Shown here: piece by piece, positions 54,091 through 62,929 of the stretch | How positions within the stretch are numbered: position 1 is the first letter of the stretch | Layout: each line of letters starts with the position of its first letter | Source: Streptomyces scabiei 87.22 | GTDB lineage: Bacteria; Actinomycetota; Actinomycetes; Streptomycetales; Streptomycetaceae | Direction: 5' to 3' | Length of the DNA: 64,000 bases | Assembly: GCF_000091305.1 (NCBI RefSeq) | Contig: NC_013929.1 | Location: forward strand, 62,001-126,000 | Position numbers and translations under genes: made by a program | Notes under the pieces: model-generated | Told to the model about the DNA's origin: nothing | Databases searched by the model: none | Seen by the model: only the letters and a program-made list of their open reading frames with translations

Positions 54091-54765
54091 CTACTCGCCC
54101 GGAGCGACCAGCCCCGACTCGTAGGCGAAGACCACCGCCTGGGCGCGGTCGCGCAGGTCGAGCTTGGTCAGGACACGGCTGACGTGTGTCTTCACCGTCT
54201 GCTCAGCCAGCACCAGCGTCTGCGCGATCTCCCCGTTCGACTGCCCGCGGGCCACCAGCGTGAGGACCTCGGTCTCACGTTCCGTCAGGCGTTTGAGCCG
54301 CAGCGCGGGCTTGCCCCGGACGGCGGGACGCTGCCTGGCGAAGTCCGCGATGAGGCGGCGCGTCACGGAAGGGGCGAGCAGCGCGTCGCCCGAGGCCACG
54401 ACGCGGACCGCCGCGATGAGGTCGGCCGGCGGCGCATCCTTGAGGAGGAATCCGCTCGCGCCCGCCCGGAGCGCCTCGTAGACGTAGTCGTCGACGTCGA
54501 AGGTGGTGAGCATCAGGACACGCGGCCGGTGTGTCACACCGGGTGCCGGCTCCAGGAGGCGGCGTGCTGCCTCCAGCCCGTCCATCTCGGGCATCCGCAC
54601 GTCCATCAGCACGACGTCCGGGTGGGTACGCCGGCTCAGCTCGACGCCCTGCGCGCCGTCGGGGGCCTCGCCCACCACGTCGATGTCGCTCTGGGCGGCA
54701 AGCAGGGCGGCGAAGCCGGCCCGCACCATGGCCTGGTCGTCGACGATGATGACGCGCGTCGTCAT
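54091..54765 (-). CDS. NarL-type response regulator (DesR-like context)
   Basis: The 224-residue protein has a receiver domain (TRVIIVDDQAMVRAGFAALL, phospho-acceptor Asp in DVVLMDVRMPEMDGLEAARR, Lys in FLLKDAPPADLI) and a LuxR HTH (LTERETEVLTLVARGQSNGE, EQTVKTHVSRVLTKLDLRDR). It starts 12 bp after the kinase stop. Downstream on the same strand are the broken ABC exporter genes. With the kinase and the desaturase upstream it forms a three-gene unit; control of membrane-lipid or exporter genes is inferred. Confidence 0.92.
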   Translation of the reverse strand: MTTRVIIVDDQAMVRAGFAALLAAQSDIDVVGEAPDGAQGVELSRRTHPDVVLMDVRMPEMDGLEAARRLLEPAPGVTHRPRVLMLTTFDVDDYVYEALRAGASGFLLKDAPPADLIAAVRVVASGDALLAPSVTRRLIADFARQRPAVRGKPALRLKRLTERETEVLTLVARGQSNGEIAQTLVLAEQTVKTHVSRVLTKLDLRDRAQAVVFAYESGLVAPGE

Positions 54766-54777
54766 GTGAAGTCCTTT

Positions 54778-56022
54778 TCAGTCAAGGAAGTTCAGGGGAA
54801 GTCGGGCGGCGACCCGGAAGCCGCCGTCCGGCAGCGGCCCCGTGTCCAGGCTGCCTCCGACGAGCCGCACCCGCTCGCGCATGCCGACGAGGCCGTGCCC
54901 AGTGCCGCCCACCTCCAGCGGCCCGTCGGGCGGCTGGGGCGGCGGTCCGTTGACGACCAGGACGGTGAGCCGCGCACCGTCCTGCGGATCGGACGCCGTC
55001 ACCGACAGCGACACCTGCGTGCGGGCACCCGGCGCGTGCCGCACGACGTTCGAGAGAGCCTCCTGGACGATCCGGTACGCGGACAGGCCGACCGCCTCGG
55101 GCACCTCGACGTCGCAGGGGGTGAACTCCACCGGCCCGCGGGCCCTCGCCGTCACTTCCACCAGCTGCCCGATCTGCGCCAGGCCCGGCTGGGGCACGAG
55201 CTCGCCGTGCGCCTCCTCGTTGCGCAGCACGCCGAGGAGCCGTCGCATGTCGCCGAGCGACTCGCGCGCGGTCGCCGCGATGGACGTGAACTCCTCCCGC
55301 ACGTCCGGCGGCAGCCTGTCGAGGCGGTACTCCGCGGTGTCCGCCTGCACCGTGATGACGGACATGTGGTGTGCCACCACGTCGTGCAGCTCACGGGCGA
55401 TCCGGGCGCGCTCCTCCAGCAGCGTCCGCCGGCCACGCTCGGCCTCGCTGATCGTCTCCTGCTCGACCAGCCTGCGCTGCGCCTCGGACCGCTCGCGCAG
55501 CGCACCGCCCAGCAGGAGCGCGACGCCCCCGAGGATGGTGAACAGCAGGCCCATGGCACCGAAGCCATGGGGCGCGACGAACCCCAGGGCCACGTTCGCG
55601 GCGGCCGTGGCCAGCCACACCAGCAGCAGTGTCCGACGCCGCTCGCGCAGCCCGAGGGCGAGGCAGAGGCCGACGTACCCGACGATCTCCATGGGCGGGA
55701 ACGGCCACAGCAGCCGTTCCTGGAAGTCGACGGTGAGCAGGGCGAGCGCCCCGGCGACGTCCGCGACGAAGACCACGTACCAGGCCTGCAGCGGCCGTAC
55801 GACGGCGAGCGGCAGCGGCGCGGCCTGCGCGACGGCCAAAGCGCCGGCCAAAGCGCCGGCGACGCCTCCGGTCAGGCCGTAGTCGGCGCTGAGGACCACG
55901 ATGGTCGTGGGCAGCAGGGCGACGCACAGCACGAACGCCACGGCCCACGGCAGCAGCCGCACCCATCGCCGCGAAGCCCCCGCGAGCAGTGCGCGCGGGC
56001 GTTCCTCCTCCACTGAGGTCAT
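54778..56022 (-). CDS. HisKA_3 sensor histidine kinase (DesK-like context)
   Basis: The 414-residue protein starts at ATG 56022, overlapping the desaturase stop (ATGA). The N-terminal half has about five membrane segments (LLPWAVAFVLCVALLPTTIV, AVVRPLQAWYVVFVADVAGA, LGLRERRRTLLLVWLATAAA), with no extracellular sensor domain. This is followed by the HisKA_3 helix with the phospho-acceptor His in RIARELHDVVAHHMSVITVQ and the ATPase (VQEALSNVVRHAPG, GTGHGLVGMRERVRLVGGSL). A tandem GALAGALA sits in an N-terminal helix. Membrane-embedded sensing, coupled to a desaturase gene, resembles the DesK cold or fluidity sensor, as an inference from gene order. Confidence 0.92.
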   Translation of the reverse strand: MTSVEEERPRALLAGASRRWVRLLPWAVAFVLCVALLPTTIVVLSADYGLTGGVAGALAGALAVAQAAPLPLAVVRPLQAWYVVFVADVAGALALLTVDFQERLLWPFPPMEIVGYVGLCLALGLRERRRTLLLVWLATAAANVALGFVAPHGFGAMGLLFTILGGVALLLGGALRERSEAQRRLVEQETISEAERGRRTLLEERARIARELHDVVAHHMSVITVQADTAEYRLDRLPPDVREEFTSIAATARESLGDMRRLLGVLRNEEAHGELVPQPGLAQIGQLVEVTARARGPVEFTPCDVEVPEAVGLSAYRIVQEALSNVVRHAPGARTQVSLSVTASDPQDGARLTVLVVNGPPPQPPDGPLEVGGTGHGLVGMRERVRLVGGSLDTGPLPDGGFRVAARLPLNFLD

Positions 56023-56577
56023 GTGCACCAGCCTATGTGCGCCGCGACGGCGTCCGGAGTGGCGCAAGGCGTCGGCTCCTCATATGTCGGCACGCAGCGG
56101 TTCTCCCACATGTGCCGCAGGGCCTGACGGTAGGAGTCGACGAGGTCGGTCTGCGCGTAGGGATGCCGGGGTCGCGGCAGCGGGCCTTCACCATGGACTG
56201 GGCGAGCCTCAGGTGCGGGCGGGGCATGCCGGGGAACAGGTGGTGCTCGATCTGGTAGTTGAGGCCCCGCGGAACCAGTCGGTGAGGAAGCTGCCCCTGA
56301 CGGTGCGGGACGTGAGGACCTGGAGCCGCAGGTGTCCCCCCTTCTCGCCGTCGGGGTCGGGCATGTCCGTCCCCTTGTGGTGGGGCGCGAAGGCCATGCC
56401 CAGGTGCAGCCCGAACCAGGCCTGGTGGAGCGCCGCGAAGACGAGTGCGTGCGTGAGCGGCATGGTCGTCAGGAGGAGGGTGACGTACGCGGCGACGTGG
56501 GCGACGAGGAGCGTGCCCTCCACCAGTCGTTCGCGGCCGGTCCGACGGCGCAGGTCCTGGAAGCCGTGGAGCTTCAA
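56019..56577 (-). pseudogene. Membrane fatty-acid desaturase, 5' truncated with two single-base shifts
   Basis: Frames in order give VAAYVTLLLTTMPLTHALVF, LHLGMAFAPHHKGTDMPDPD, SRTVRGSFLTDWFRG, then GLNYQIEHHLFPGMPRPHLR (the QxxHH iron box), then DSYRQALRHMWENRCVPTYE and a tail whose TGA overlaps the kinase start. The first two histidine boxes at the N-terminus are missing; at about 56580 a transposase remnant begins. Shifts are near 56270 (G run) and near 56175, each one base. The stop-start overlap shows it was co-translated with the two-component genes. Confidence 0.82.
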
Positions 56578-56589
56578 CTTGCTCCTTAT

Positions 56590-56990
56590 CTACCAAGATC
56601 TTCCTGGCTTGCCGATGGCCTTGAGGGTCTCGGGGCGTTTGAAGGTTTTGCCGACGTTGTAGCGGGGGGCTCGGTGTTTGTTCTTGGCACCGCGTGGCCG
56701 TCCGGGGCCGGTGCCTCCGAGTTTGGGAACACGGGCCGGGCAGGCGAGCTGAGCGCGGATGTTCCTGAACCCCCGGCGGACCCGGGCCGGGGTGGGCCGG
56801 TCGGAGGTGGCGGATTTCTCCCAGGGCCGGCGGAGGTCCATGGCGAGGGGGCGGGCGAGCCGGAGCTGGGTGTGCGCGACGATCAGGAGTCAGGTCCAGC
56901 GGTCCGCCAGCACGGTCCGCAGCCGGCCGATGTCGATCCGGCCGTGGTTTGCAACCCCTCGAAGCCCGAGCCCTCCTCGACACCGTGATG
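56590..56990 (-). pseudogene. Transposase C-terminal remnant
   Basis: The minus strand reads IDIGRLRTVLADRWT, a TGA in place of an expected Trp, then LLIVAHTQLRLARPLAMDLR, ARVRRGFRNIRAQLACPARV and GPGRPRGAKNKHRAPRYNVG, ending at 56590. This matches the C-terminal tail of a large transposase family common in Streptomyces IS elements. It interrupted the desaturase gene. Upstream to 57146 no gene is seen. Confidence 0.7.
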
Positions 56991-57146
56991 CAGGCCATAT
57001 CACTCCGAAGTGCCCGCGAACTTCAGAAGGTTGCCAGCCGGTCAGACGCCGTCTGGAACCATCCCCCCACCCTATGACGCGGACGGTACATAAACGACAA
57101 GCCAAGACGCACGCGACGCGGGCTTGGACGTGCGCGGCGTCAGCGT

Positions 57147-59054
57147 TCAGCCCAGCGGTCGGCAGTACAGCGCGTCCGGGGTGCGCGACGAGCCCACACG
57201 GCCCGTGTACGCGATCCCGGCGGCGTATTCGCCGTCCGCGCACTGCCCCTTGTAGTGCCCCTGGGCGAAGTCACCGCCCTTGGGGGCGGAGCCTCGGTTG
57301 TCGCCCCGGTCGAACCAGACCGTGTGCCCACCGGTGCCCAGGGGCGGGCCGGGCGCGGCGGGCACGCACAGCGCGGCGGACACGGCCGCCCCGCGCACGC
57401 TGTAGCCGGTGAGGAAGTGCCGGTCGGGGCACTGGAGTTTGGTGTAGCCGCCCGCCCAGTCCCGGCCCGGTACGACATACCGCTCGTCGACGACCACCCG
57501 GTGCCCGGCGGCCGGGTCCCACCCGGGCCCGGCGGACACGTCCGAGCACAGGCCCCGATTGCCGGTGTGGCTCAGCCCAAGCAGGCGCAGCCCGTCCGGG
57601 CAGACGGCCTTACGGGCCCCGGGGTCCCAGTCGGGCAGGGCGCGCATGCGCCGCGAGGCGACGAAGTCACCGTGGTCCGGGCTGAGCATCACCCACTCCG
57701 GCACCGGGTCGACGTGACCGGTGCGGCCCGGGGCCCCGGTCAGCCGGGCCCAGGCGGCGGCCCGCCAGTCGTCACCGTCGTACACGCCCATACGGTCGCC
57801 AGCCGCGTCCCAGTGGAGCAGGGCCCAGCCGTTGCCGGTGCGGTTCTCGTGCCGTCCGACGAGGGGCCAGTACGCGAAGTCGGCGTCGGTACGGATGAGT
57901 TGGTCGACGAAGTTCTCGAACCAGGCCCGTGGCCGCACCCCGGTCTCCGCCCGGCCCCCGACGCCGAACTCGCTGATCCAGACCGGGGCGGTGAAGTGCC
58001 GGTTCTGCTCGCCGGTGACGAAGAACGCCTGCCGGGTCAGTACGTCGACCAGCTCGGCCGGGGTCAGATCGCGGTAGCGGGGGTCGCTGGTCTCGCCGAT
58101 CCCGGTGGCGCCGCTGTGCCGGGGGCCGGTGTAGTCGTAGAAGTGGGCGGAGTAGACGAGCTTGCCGGAGTCCACGAGGGTGTGCGAGAGACGGCGTACG
58201 GGCTCCAGGGTGGGGCGTTCGTGGGGCAGGCCGTCGACGGGGACGCCGGTCCAGTTGATGCCCTCGACGATGATCAGCAGCTCGGGGTTGGCCTCCGTCA
58301 GGATGCGGTCGCCGACGCGCTGGGAGGCGGCGAACCAGTCGTGGGCGTCGCCGAGGCCCCAGTTGGCGTCGTCCCAGATGTCGCGGCGCACCTCGTTGTA
58401 GAGATCCGCGCCGACGACGCGCGGGTTGTCGCGGTAGCGGCGGGCCATGAACAGCCAGTCGTCCTCCCACTCCCGGTCCGAACGGCTCGCGTTCCAGCGT
58501 TCGTTGCCATCGACCCCGCAGTACCAACGGGTGGTGTTGGTGTGGTTGTTGAGGATGACGGCGAGACCGGCGGCGGTGAGGTCGCGAACCACGGCGTCGT
58601 ACACCTGGAGGGGGGTCCGGCCGCGCAGGGCGGGGTTGGCGGCGACGGCGTCGTCCGTGACGGGGACGCCGTCGTGGATCATCTCGTTGGAAAACGGCAG
58701 CCGGACGCTGTTGATCCCGATCTCCCGGAACCCGGCGATGATCTCGGCGACCGGGGCGCGGTCGAGGCCCAGCGGTGTCCGGCCGGAGTTCTCCCCCGCG
58801 TGATGGTTCGCGTCCTCGTCCACGCTCCCCGAGCCGTTCCAAGTCCCGCTCGCGCCGTGCCAGTTGCCCGACCGCAGCTTGAAACGGTCGCCGTCCGCGT
58901 CGACGATCCAGCGGCCCCGCGTGCTCAGCGGGGCGGTCCAGCCGGCGGCGGACACCGCGGCACCGGCGGGCTCCTGCGCGTCCGCGGGGACGGACACCAG
59001 CGGCGACAACAGGAACACGGCGGCCAGCGCCGCCCTGACGAAGGTTCCCCGCAC
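57147..59054 (-). CDS. Secreted GH5 glycoside hydrolase with C-terminal repeat region
   Basis: The 635-residue protein starts at GTG 59054 behind GGAGGG. A Sec signal (FVRAALAAVFLLSPLVSVPA) ends near residue 26. The catalytic domain (about 40-440) is GH5: FKLRSGNWHGASGT, GINSVRLPFSNEMIHDG, LAVILNNHTNTTRWYCG, acid/base Glu in GADLYNEVRRD, and nucleophile Glu in APVWISEFGVGG. The remainder (about 470-635) has three related Cys-containing units (DGLRLLGLSHTGNRGLCSDV, DRHFLTGYSVRGAAVSAALC, DGEYAAGIAYTGR) that may bind carbohydrate. It would cut beta-1,4-linked glucan or mannan outside the cell. It is monocistronic, and GAGATCCAC repeats lie just upstream. Confidence 0.9.
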   Translation of the reverse strand: MRGTFVRAALAAVFLLSPLVSVPADAQEPAGAAVSAAGWTAPLSTRGRWIVDADGDRFKLRSGNWHGASGTWNGSGSVDEDANHHAGENSGRTPLGLDRAPVAEIIAGFREIGINSVRLPFSNEMIHDGVPVTDDAVAANPALRGRTPLQVYDAVVRDLTAAGLAVILNNHTNTTRWYCGVDGNERWNASRSDREWEDDWLFMARRYRDNPRVVGADLYNEVRRDIWDDANWGLGDAHDWFAASQRVGDRILTEANPELLIIVEGINWTGVPVDGLPHERPTLEPVRRLSHTLVDSGKLVYSAHFYDYTGPRHSGATGIGETSDPRYRDLTPAELVDVLTRQAFFVTGEQNRHFTAPVWISEFGVGGRAETGVRPRAWFENFVDQLIRTDADFAYWPLVGRHENRTGNGWALLHWDAAGDRMGVYDGDDWRAAAWARLTGAPGRTGHVDPVPEWVMLSPDHGDFVASRRMRALPDWDPGARKAVCPDGLRLLGLSHTGNRGLCSDVSAGPGWDPAAGHRVVVDERYVVPGRDWAGGYTKLQCPDRHFLTGYSVRGAAVSAALCVPAAPGPPLGTGGHTVWFDRGDNRGSAPKGGDFAQGHYKGQCADGEYAAGIAYTGRVGSSRTPDALYCRPLG

Positions 59055-59289
59055 GGTGACCCTCCATGAGATCCACGAGATCCACGAGACCCGCCGGACG
59101 GGACCCGCCCGACACTGTTGTCATGGCGGCGTCATCATGGCGGGCGCCATGCGATTGGTCCAGGCCTGTGACCGCCCCCTCCCGTAATCGTCATGCGTAG
59201 GCCCTTCTCGCCCCGGGTCGAGAACTCAGCCTGTTTGCACGGCAGTTGGGAGGGGATGAAACCCCCGTGGGCGTTGAGGGGGAAGTCGG

Positions 59290-60132
59290 ATGAAGTGGCG
59301 TCGGCGGTCGCGGTCGGGTGCACCCGATGACGGCCGCGGCACAGGTGGCACAGGCGACCCCGGCGACACCGCTCTCCAGCGGCGCGTGGGCGAGCTGTTC
59401 ACCGAGGCGCAGGTGCTGATGCTCGGCGGGCGGCCCGCCGAGGGCGTGGCCCTGCAGCAGGAGGCCCGGGGGCTGATGTACGGCCTGATCGAGCGGAACC
59501 CGGCCGACCACGCGGCCAAGGAGATGCTCGGCAACCTGCTGTACGGCCTGGGCTCCACGCTGACCAGCGCGGGCGAACCGGGCGAGGCCCTCGACGCGCT
59601 CACGGAGTGCGCGGCCGTCTACGAGGAACTCGCCGCGTCGGCCGCGCCCGGCGAGGAGAGCGCGTCCACCATGGTGCCGCTCCTCGCCGACGTCCACGCG
59701 CGCAAGGCGCACGCGCTGGGCCACGGGGCGTCCGCCGTCGTCGAGTCGGACGAGGCCGTCGTCACCTGTCTGGAGCTCGACGCCGGTGAAGCCGCCAGGC
59801 CCATCTGCTCGACTTCCCCTGGGTCCTGAGCCTGAACGCGGGGTGCTCTACGACTGCGGCGACCGGGACCTCGCCGTCTGCTCGGCGGACCGGGCCGTCC
59901 GCTACTACATGACGGACAGGGCGAGGAGATCAACAGCGATCCCCTCGCGCGACCCTCCAGGTACGCGGTGCGTAGGTCGACGGCCATGTCGCCCGGGGCA
60001 GCGGGAAGGCGGCCGCCCTGGCCGCCCTTGGCCTTGGCGGCTCGCAGTCCCCTCGCCGACCGCGACACGTACTTCGCGGGGGGCGCGGAGGGATACACGA
60101 ACTACCCCGCGATGACCGGCTCCTACTACTGA
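59290..60132 (+). pseudogene. TPR-type cytoplasmic protein, frameshifted
   Basis: From ATG 59290 the frame gives LFTEAQVLMLGGRPAEGVAL, GLMYGLIERNPADHAAKEML, GNLLYGLGSTLTSAGEPGEA and LADVHARKAHALGHGASAVV, helical repeats resembling TPRs. Near 59780 the frame shifts and continues LSLNAGVLYDCGDRDLAVCS with ADRAVRYYMTDRARR, then degenerates, ending YFAGGAEGYTNYPAMTGSYY and TGA. Similar actinobacterial proteins sit beside sigma factors or kinases, but no partner is here. Function unknown. Confidence 0.6.
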
Positions 60133-60257
60133 TCTGGGCGCGCTCTTCAAGCGACTTGACAGCGTGTACGAGCCTGCGGTGCGCGAGTGGCAGAAGTACA
60201 AAGACCATCGACGCCACGTGCCGTCTCCGGCCACCTCCAGCCGGCTCAGCTCGACAG

Positions 60258-60848
60258 TCAGCGGGCGATTGAGATCGCGAAGGGTGTGAATCCGGCGGAC
60301 CGGATGACGTGCGGTACGAACAGGATCGCGGCCTCTGTGGCGCGGGCGGTCTGGATCCCGCCGAGGTCGGTGATCCATTCCTTCTGCCAGCCGAGGTCGG
60401 TGAGCAGTTCGTGGACGGTCTGCTTGGCCTGCAGATCCTCACCGGAGAGGAACGCGGTGGGAGCCTGGACGAGCGTGGCCGGCGAGGTCATCACCGGGAA
60501 GAGCATGGTGTTGAGTGTCTTGACGACGCGCGTTTCGGGGAGCGCTTCCTGGAGTTGTTCGGCGAGGCTCGAGCCGGGGTGGAGCAGATCGGCGGGCAGT
60601 CCGTCCGGTCCGTCGGTGGTGGCGTTGGAGACGTCGACGAGGATCTTGTCCCGGAGTTCTTCACGCAGAGCGGCGAGCCGGTCCAGCGAACCGGCACCCG
60701 GGGTGGCGTTGATGACGATCCGGGCAGTCCGGACGGCGGCGACGCCCGACGTGCGGTCCGCCACGGTCACTTCGTGTCCCGCCCGGGCGAGGGCTGCCGC
60801 CAGGTTGCCGCCGACGCGACCGTTTCCGAGAACTGCGATCGTGGTCAT
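60258..60848 (-). CDS. NADPH-dependent F420 reductase-like oxidoreductase
   Basis: The 196-residue protein has an N-terminal NAD(P)-binding fold (TTIAVLGNGRVGGNLAAALA) followed by TARIVINATPGAGSL, KILVDVSNATTDGPDGLPAD and VVKTLNTMLFPVMTSPATLV. This is the F420-oxidoreductase (NADP-binding, ProC-like) family, which moves hydride between NADPH and coenzyme F420 or acts on small metabolites. It follows the IMPase-like gene by 41 bp on the same strand and likely shares its promoter, under control of the divergent LysR protein. Confidence 0.85.
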   Translation of the reverse strand: MTTIAVLGNGRVGGNLAAALARAGHEVTVADRTSGVAAVRTARIVINATPGAGSLDRLAALREELRDKILVDVSNATTDGPDGLPADLLHPGSSLAEQLQEALPETRVVKTLNTMLFPVMTSPATLVQAPTAFLSGEDLQAKQTVHELLTDLGWQKEWITDLGGIQTARATEAAILFVPHVIRSAGFTPFAISIAR

Positions 60849-60889
60849 GATGATCTGGTCCTTCCGTGCGTGCAGGGTGTGGTGCGCGG

Positions 60890-61708
60890 TCAGCGCGAGA
60901 GCGTGGCTGCGGCCTCGGCGTGGACGCCTGGCGCGGCGGCCAGGAAGCTCTGACTCTGCGGGGTCCAGGGGCGGCCCTCGGCATCGGAGATCCGTCCACC
61001 GGCCTCGGTGACGAGCAGCGCTCCGGGAAGCAGGTCCGCGCGGGCGCCGGCGAACTGCCAGAAGGCGTCGATGCGGCCGGCGGCCACGTTCAGCAGGTGC
61101 AAGGTGGCGGGCACGGCGACGCGCACGACGAGCGCGTCGAAGAGCATCGCGGTGATCGAGGAGCCGACGCGCCGCACGACCTTTTCGTCCTCGTCCGGCC
61201 GGGCCTGGCTGGTGGCCACGATGCTCAGGGCGAGGTCCGCGCTCTGGGAGACATGCAGCGGCCGGCCGTCGAGGTGCGCGCCCGCGCCGGTGAGCGCGGT
61301 GTAGGTCTCTCCGGTCAACGGCAGGTGGACCGCGGTGAGCACCGGCTGGTTCTCACGCACGAGGGTGGCGGTCACCGCCCACTCCGGCAGGGCGTGCAGG
61401 TGGTTCACGTTGCCCTCGGCCGGATCCACGACCCACCACTCGCCGGGCGGCAGCGCCCCGCCGTCCAGTTCGTCCTCCACCCAGCCGGCCGTCGGAAGCA
61501 GGCCCGTGAGGCGGGGACGCAGGATGTCGAGGGCCGCGTCGTCGTTGACGGCGAGCGCGCGCATCAACTCTTCGCGGCTCTGCGGGCTGGTCACCTCGCC
61601 GAAGCGCTGGCGCAGCGCCGAACCCGCCTCACGTACGGCGATCGCGGTCTGGGCGAGCAGGTCCGCGTCGGAGACGGCGACATCAGTGGTCTGGAGCGTT
61701 TCGGGCAT
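60890..61708 (-). CDS. Inositol monophosphatase-fold protein with altered metal motifs
   Basis: The 272-residue protein starts at ATG 61708. The IMPase/fructose-bisphosphatase fold is evident: AVREAGSALRQRFGEV, WVEDELDGG (metal Glu region), GEWWVVDPAEGNVNHLHALP, ATLVRENQPVLTAVHLPLTG, and ARADLLPGALLVTEAGGRIS. The key motifs differ from the norm: DPAEGN instead of DP(I/L)DGT, and ARADLLPG instead of WDxAAG. A different substrate or loss of phosphatase activity is therefore possible. Head of an operon with the F420-reductase-like gene; divergent from the LysR regulator. Confidence 0.8.
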   Translation of the reverse strand: MPETLQTTDVAVSDADLLAQTAIAVREAGSALRQRFGEVTSPQSREELMRALAVNDDAALDILRPRLTGLLPTAGWVEDELDGGALPPGEWWVVDPAEGNVNHLHALPEWAVTATLVRENQPVLTAVHLPLTGETYTALTGAGAHLDGRPLHVSQSADLALSIVATSQARPDEDEKVVRRVGSSITAMLFDALVVRVAVPATLHLLNVAAGRIDAFWQFAGARADLLPGALLVTEAGGRISDAEGRPWTPQSQSFLAAAPGVHAEAAATLSR

Positions 61709-61847
61709 GGTGGTATTCCCGTCTGAGAAGGGGTGTTGAGTCCGGTCGAGGGCCCAACTGCGCGTTCTTTCCTGCGCTTTCGCCTCAACGGTATGCAGCC
61801 CCACAGTTAACTTCAAATGCATGTCAGGCACGTCTAGGATTACCCAC

Positions 61848-62753
61848 ATGCAATTGGACTTGAACCTGCTCGCCGCCCTGGACGCGCTGCTGGAGGAGGG
61901 CAGTGTGGCCGGGGCGGCGGCGCGTCTGCATGTCACCGCCCCCGCGATGAGCCGGAGCCTGGGCCGGATTCGGCGCACGACCGGGGATCAGATCCTGGTG
62001 CGCACCGGCCGTACGATGGCCCCGACGCCGTATGCGATCGCCGTCCGGGAGCAGGTGCATGAGCTGCTGCACCAGGTCCAGGGGGTGCTGGCACCGAGCC
62101 GTGAACTCGATCTGGCAACGTTGGAGCGCACGTTCACACTCCGCTGGCACGATTCCCTGGTCGCCTTGAGCGGCCCCGCGTTGCTCGCCGCCGTCCGCGA
62201 CCAGGCGCCGGGCGTGCGACTGCGCTTCGTCGCGGAATCGAGCACCGACACCCCGGAGTTGCGGCGCGGCGAGGTCGACCTGGAGGCGAACGCCAACCGC
62301 CCGAACGCACCGGACATTCGTGTCGAGAACGTGGGCGAGACCCACCTCGTCATCGTCATGAGGCAGGGGCACCCCCTCACCCGCGTCGGCACCGTCACCG
62401 CGAAGCGGTACGCCGCCGCCGAGCACATCACCGTCTCGCGGCGTGGAAACCTCGGGAATGCCATCGACGACGCCCTCGCGCGGCTCGGCCTCTCCCGCCG
62501 CGTGGTGGCGACAGTGCCCACGGAAGCGGCCGCGCTGGAGTTCGTGCGCGGCTCCGACAACCTGATCAGTGTCCCCGAAGCCACCACGCGGCCGGCGGCC
62601 GCCGACCTGGGCCTGGTGGTGCTCCCCCTCCCGCTCGAACTGCCGTCGGCACCGATATACCTGTCATGGCATCAGCGCTACGACACCGACCACGCCCACG
62701 CCTGGCTACGTCGGCTGGCACGAACCACCCTGGCCAGGTGCGGAGCCTCGTAG
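61848..62753 (+). CDS. LysR-family transcriptional regulator
   Basis: The 301-residue protein starts at ATG 61848 (the frame opens at 61821). The N-terminal winged HTH is standard (LDLNLLAALDALLEEGSVAG, AARLHVTAPAMSRSLGRIRR). The effector domain shows LRWHDSLVALSGPALLAAVR and VGETHLVIVMRQGHPLTR. It is divergent from the IMPase-like/F420-reductase operon, with a 139-bp gap, the classical arrangement for LysR control of the opposite transcript. Confidence 0.93.
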   Translation: MQLDLNLLAALDALLEEGSVAGAAARLHVTAPAMSRSLGRIRRTTGDQILVRTGRTMAPTPYAIAVREQVHELLHQVQGVLAPSRELDLATLERTFTLRWHDSLVALSGPALLAAVRDQAPGVRLRFVAESSTDTPELRRGEVDLEANANRPNAPDIRVENVGETHLVIVMRQGHPLTRVGTVTAKRYAAAEHITVSRRGNLGNAIDDALARLGLSRRVVATVPTEAAALEFVRGSDNLISVPEATTRPAAADLGLVVLPLPLELPSAPIYLSWHQRYDTDHAHAWLRRLARTTLARCGAS

Positions 62754-62929
62754 TCGGCGCCGTCAGGTCACCGCACCCGTACGTCCACGGTCCACGCGAC
62801 CACCACGGCGATCTGCTGGACCGTCAGCGGCGGCGTGTCCGTGCGGGTGCCGGCCGTGGAAGGCAACGCCTTGCAGTCACGGGCTGGGTCTGCCACCACT
62901 CTGTCCGTCGCGGACTCCGACCTGGCCGT

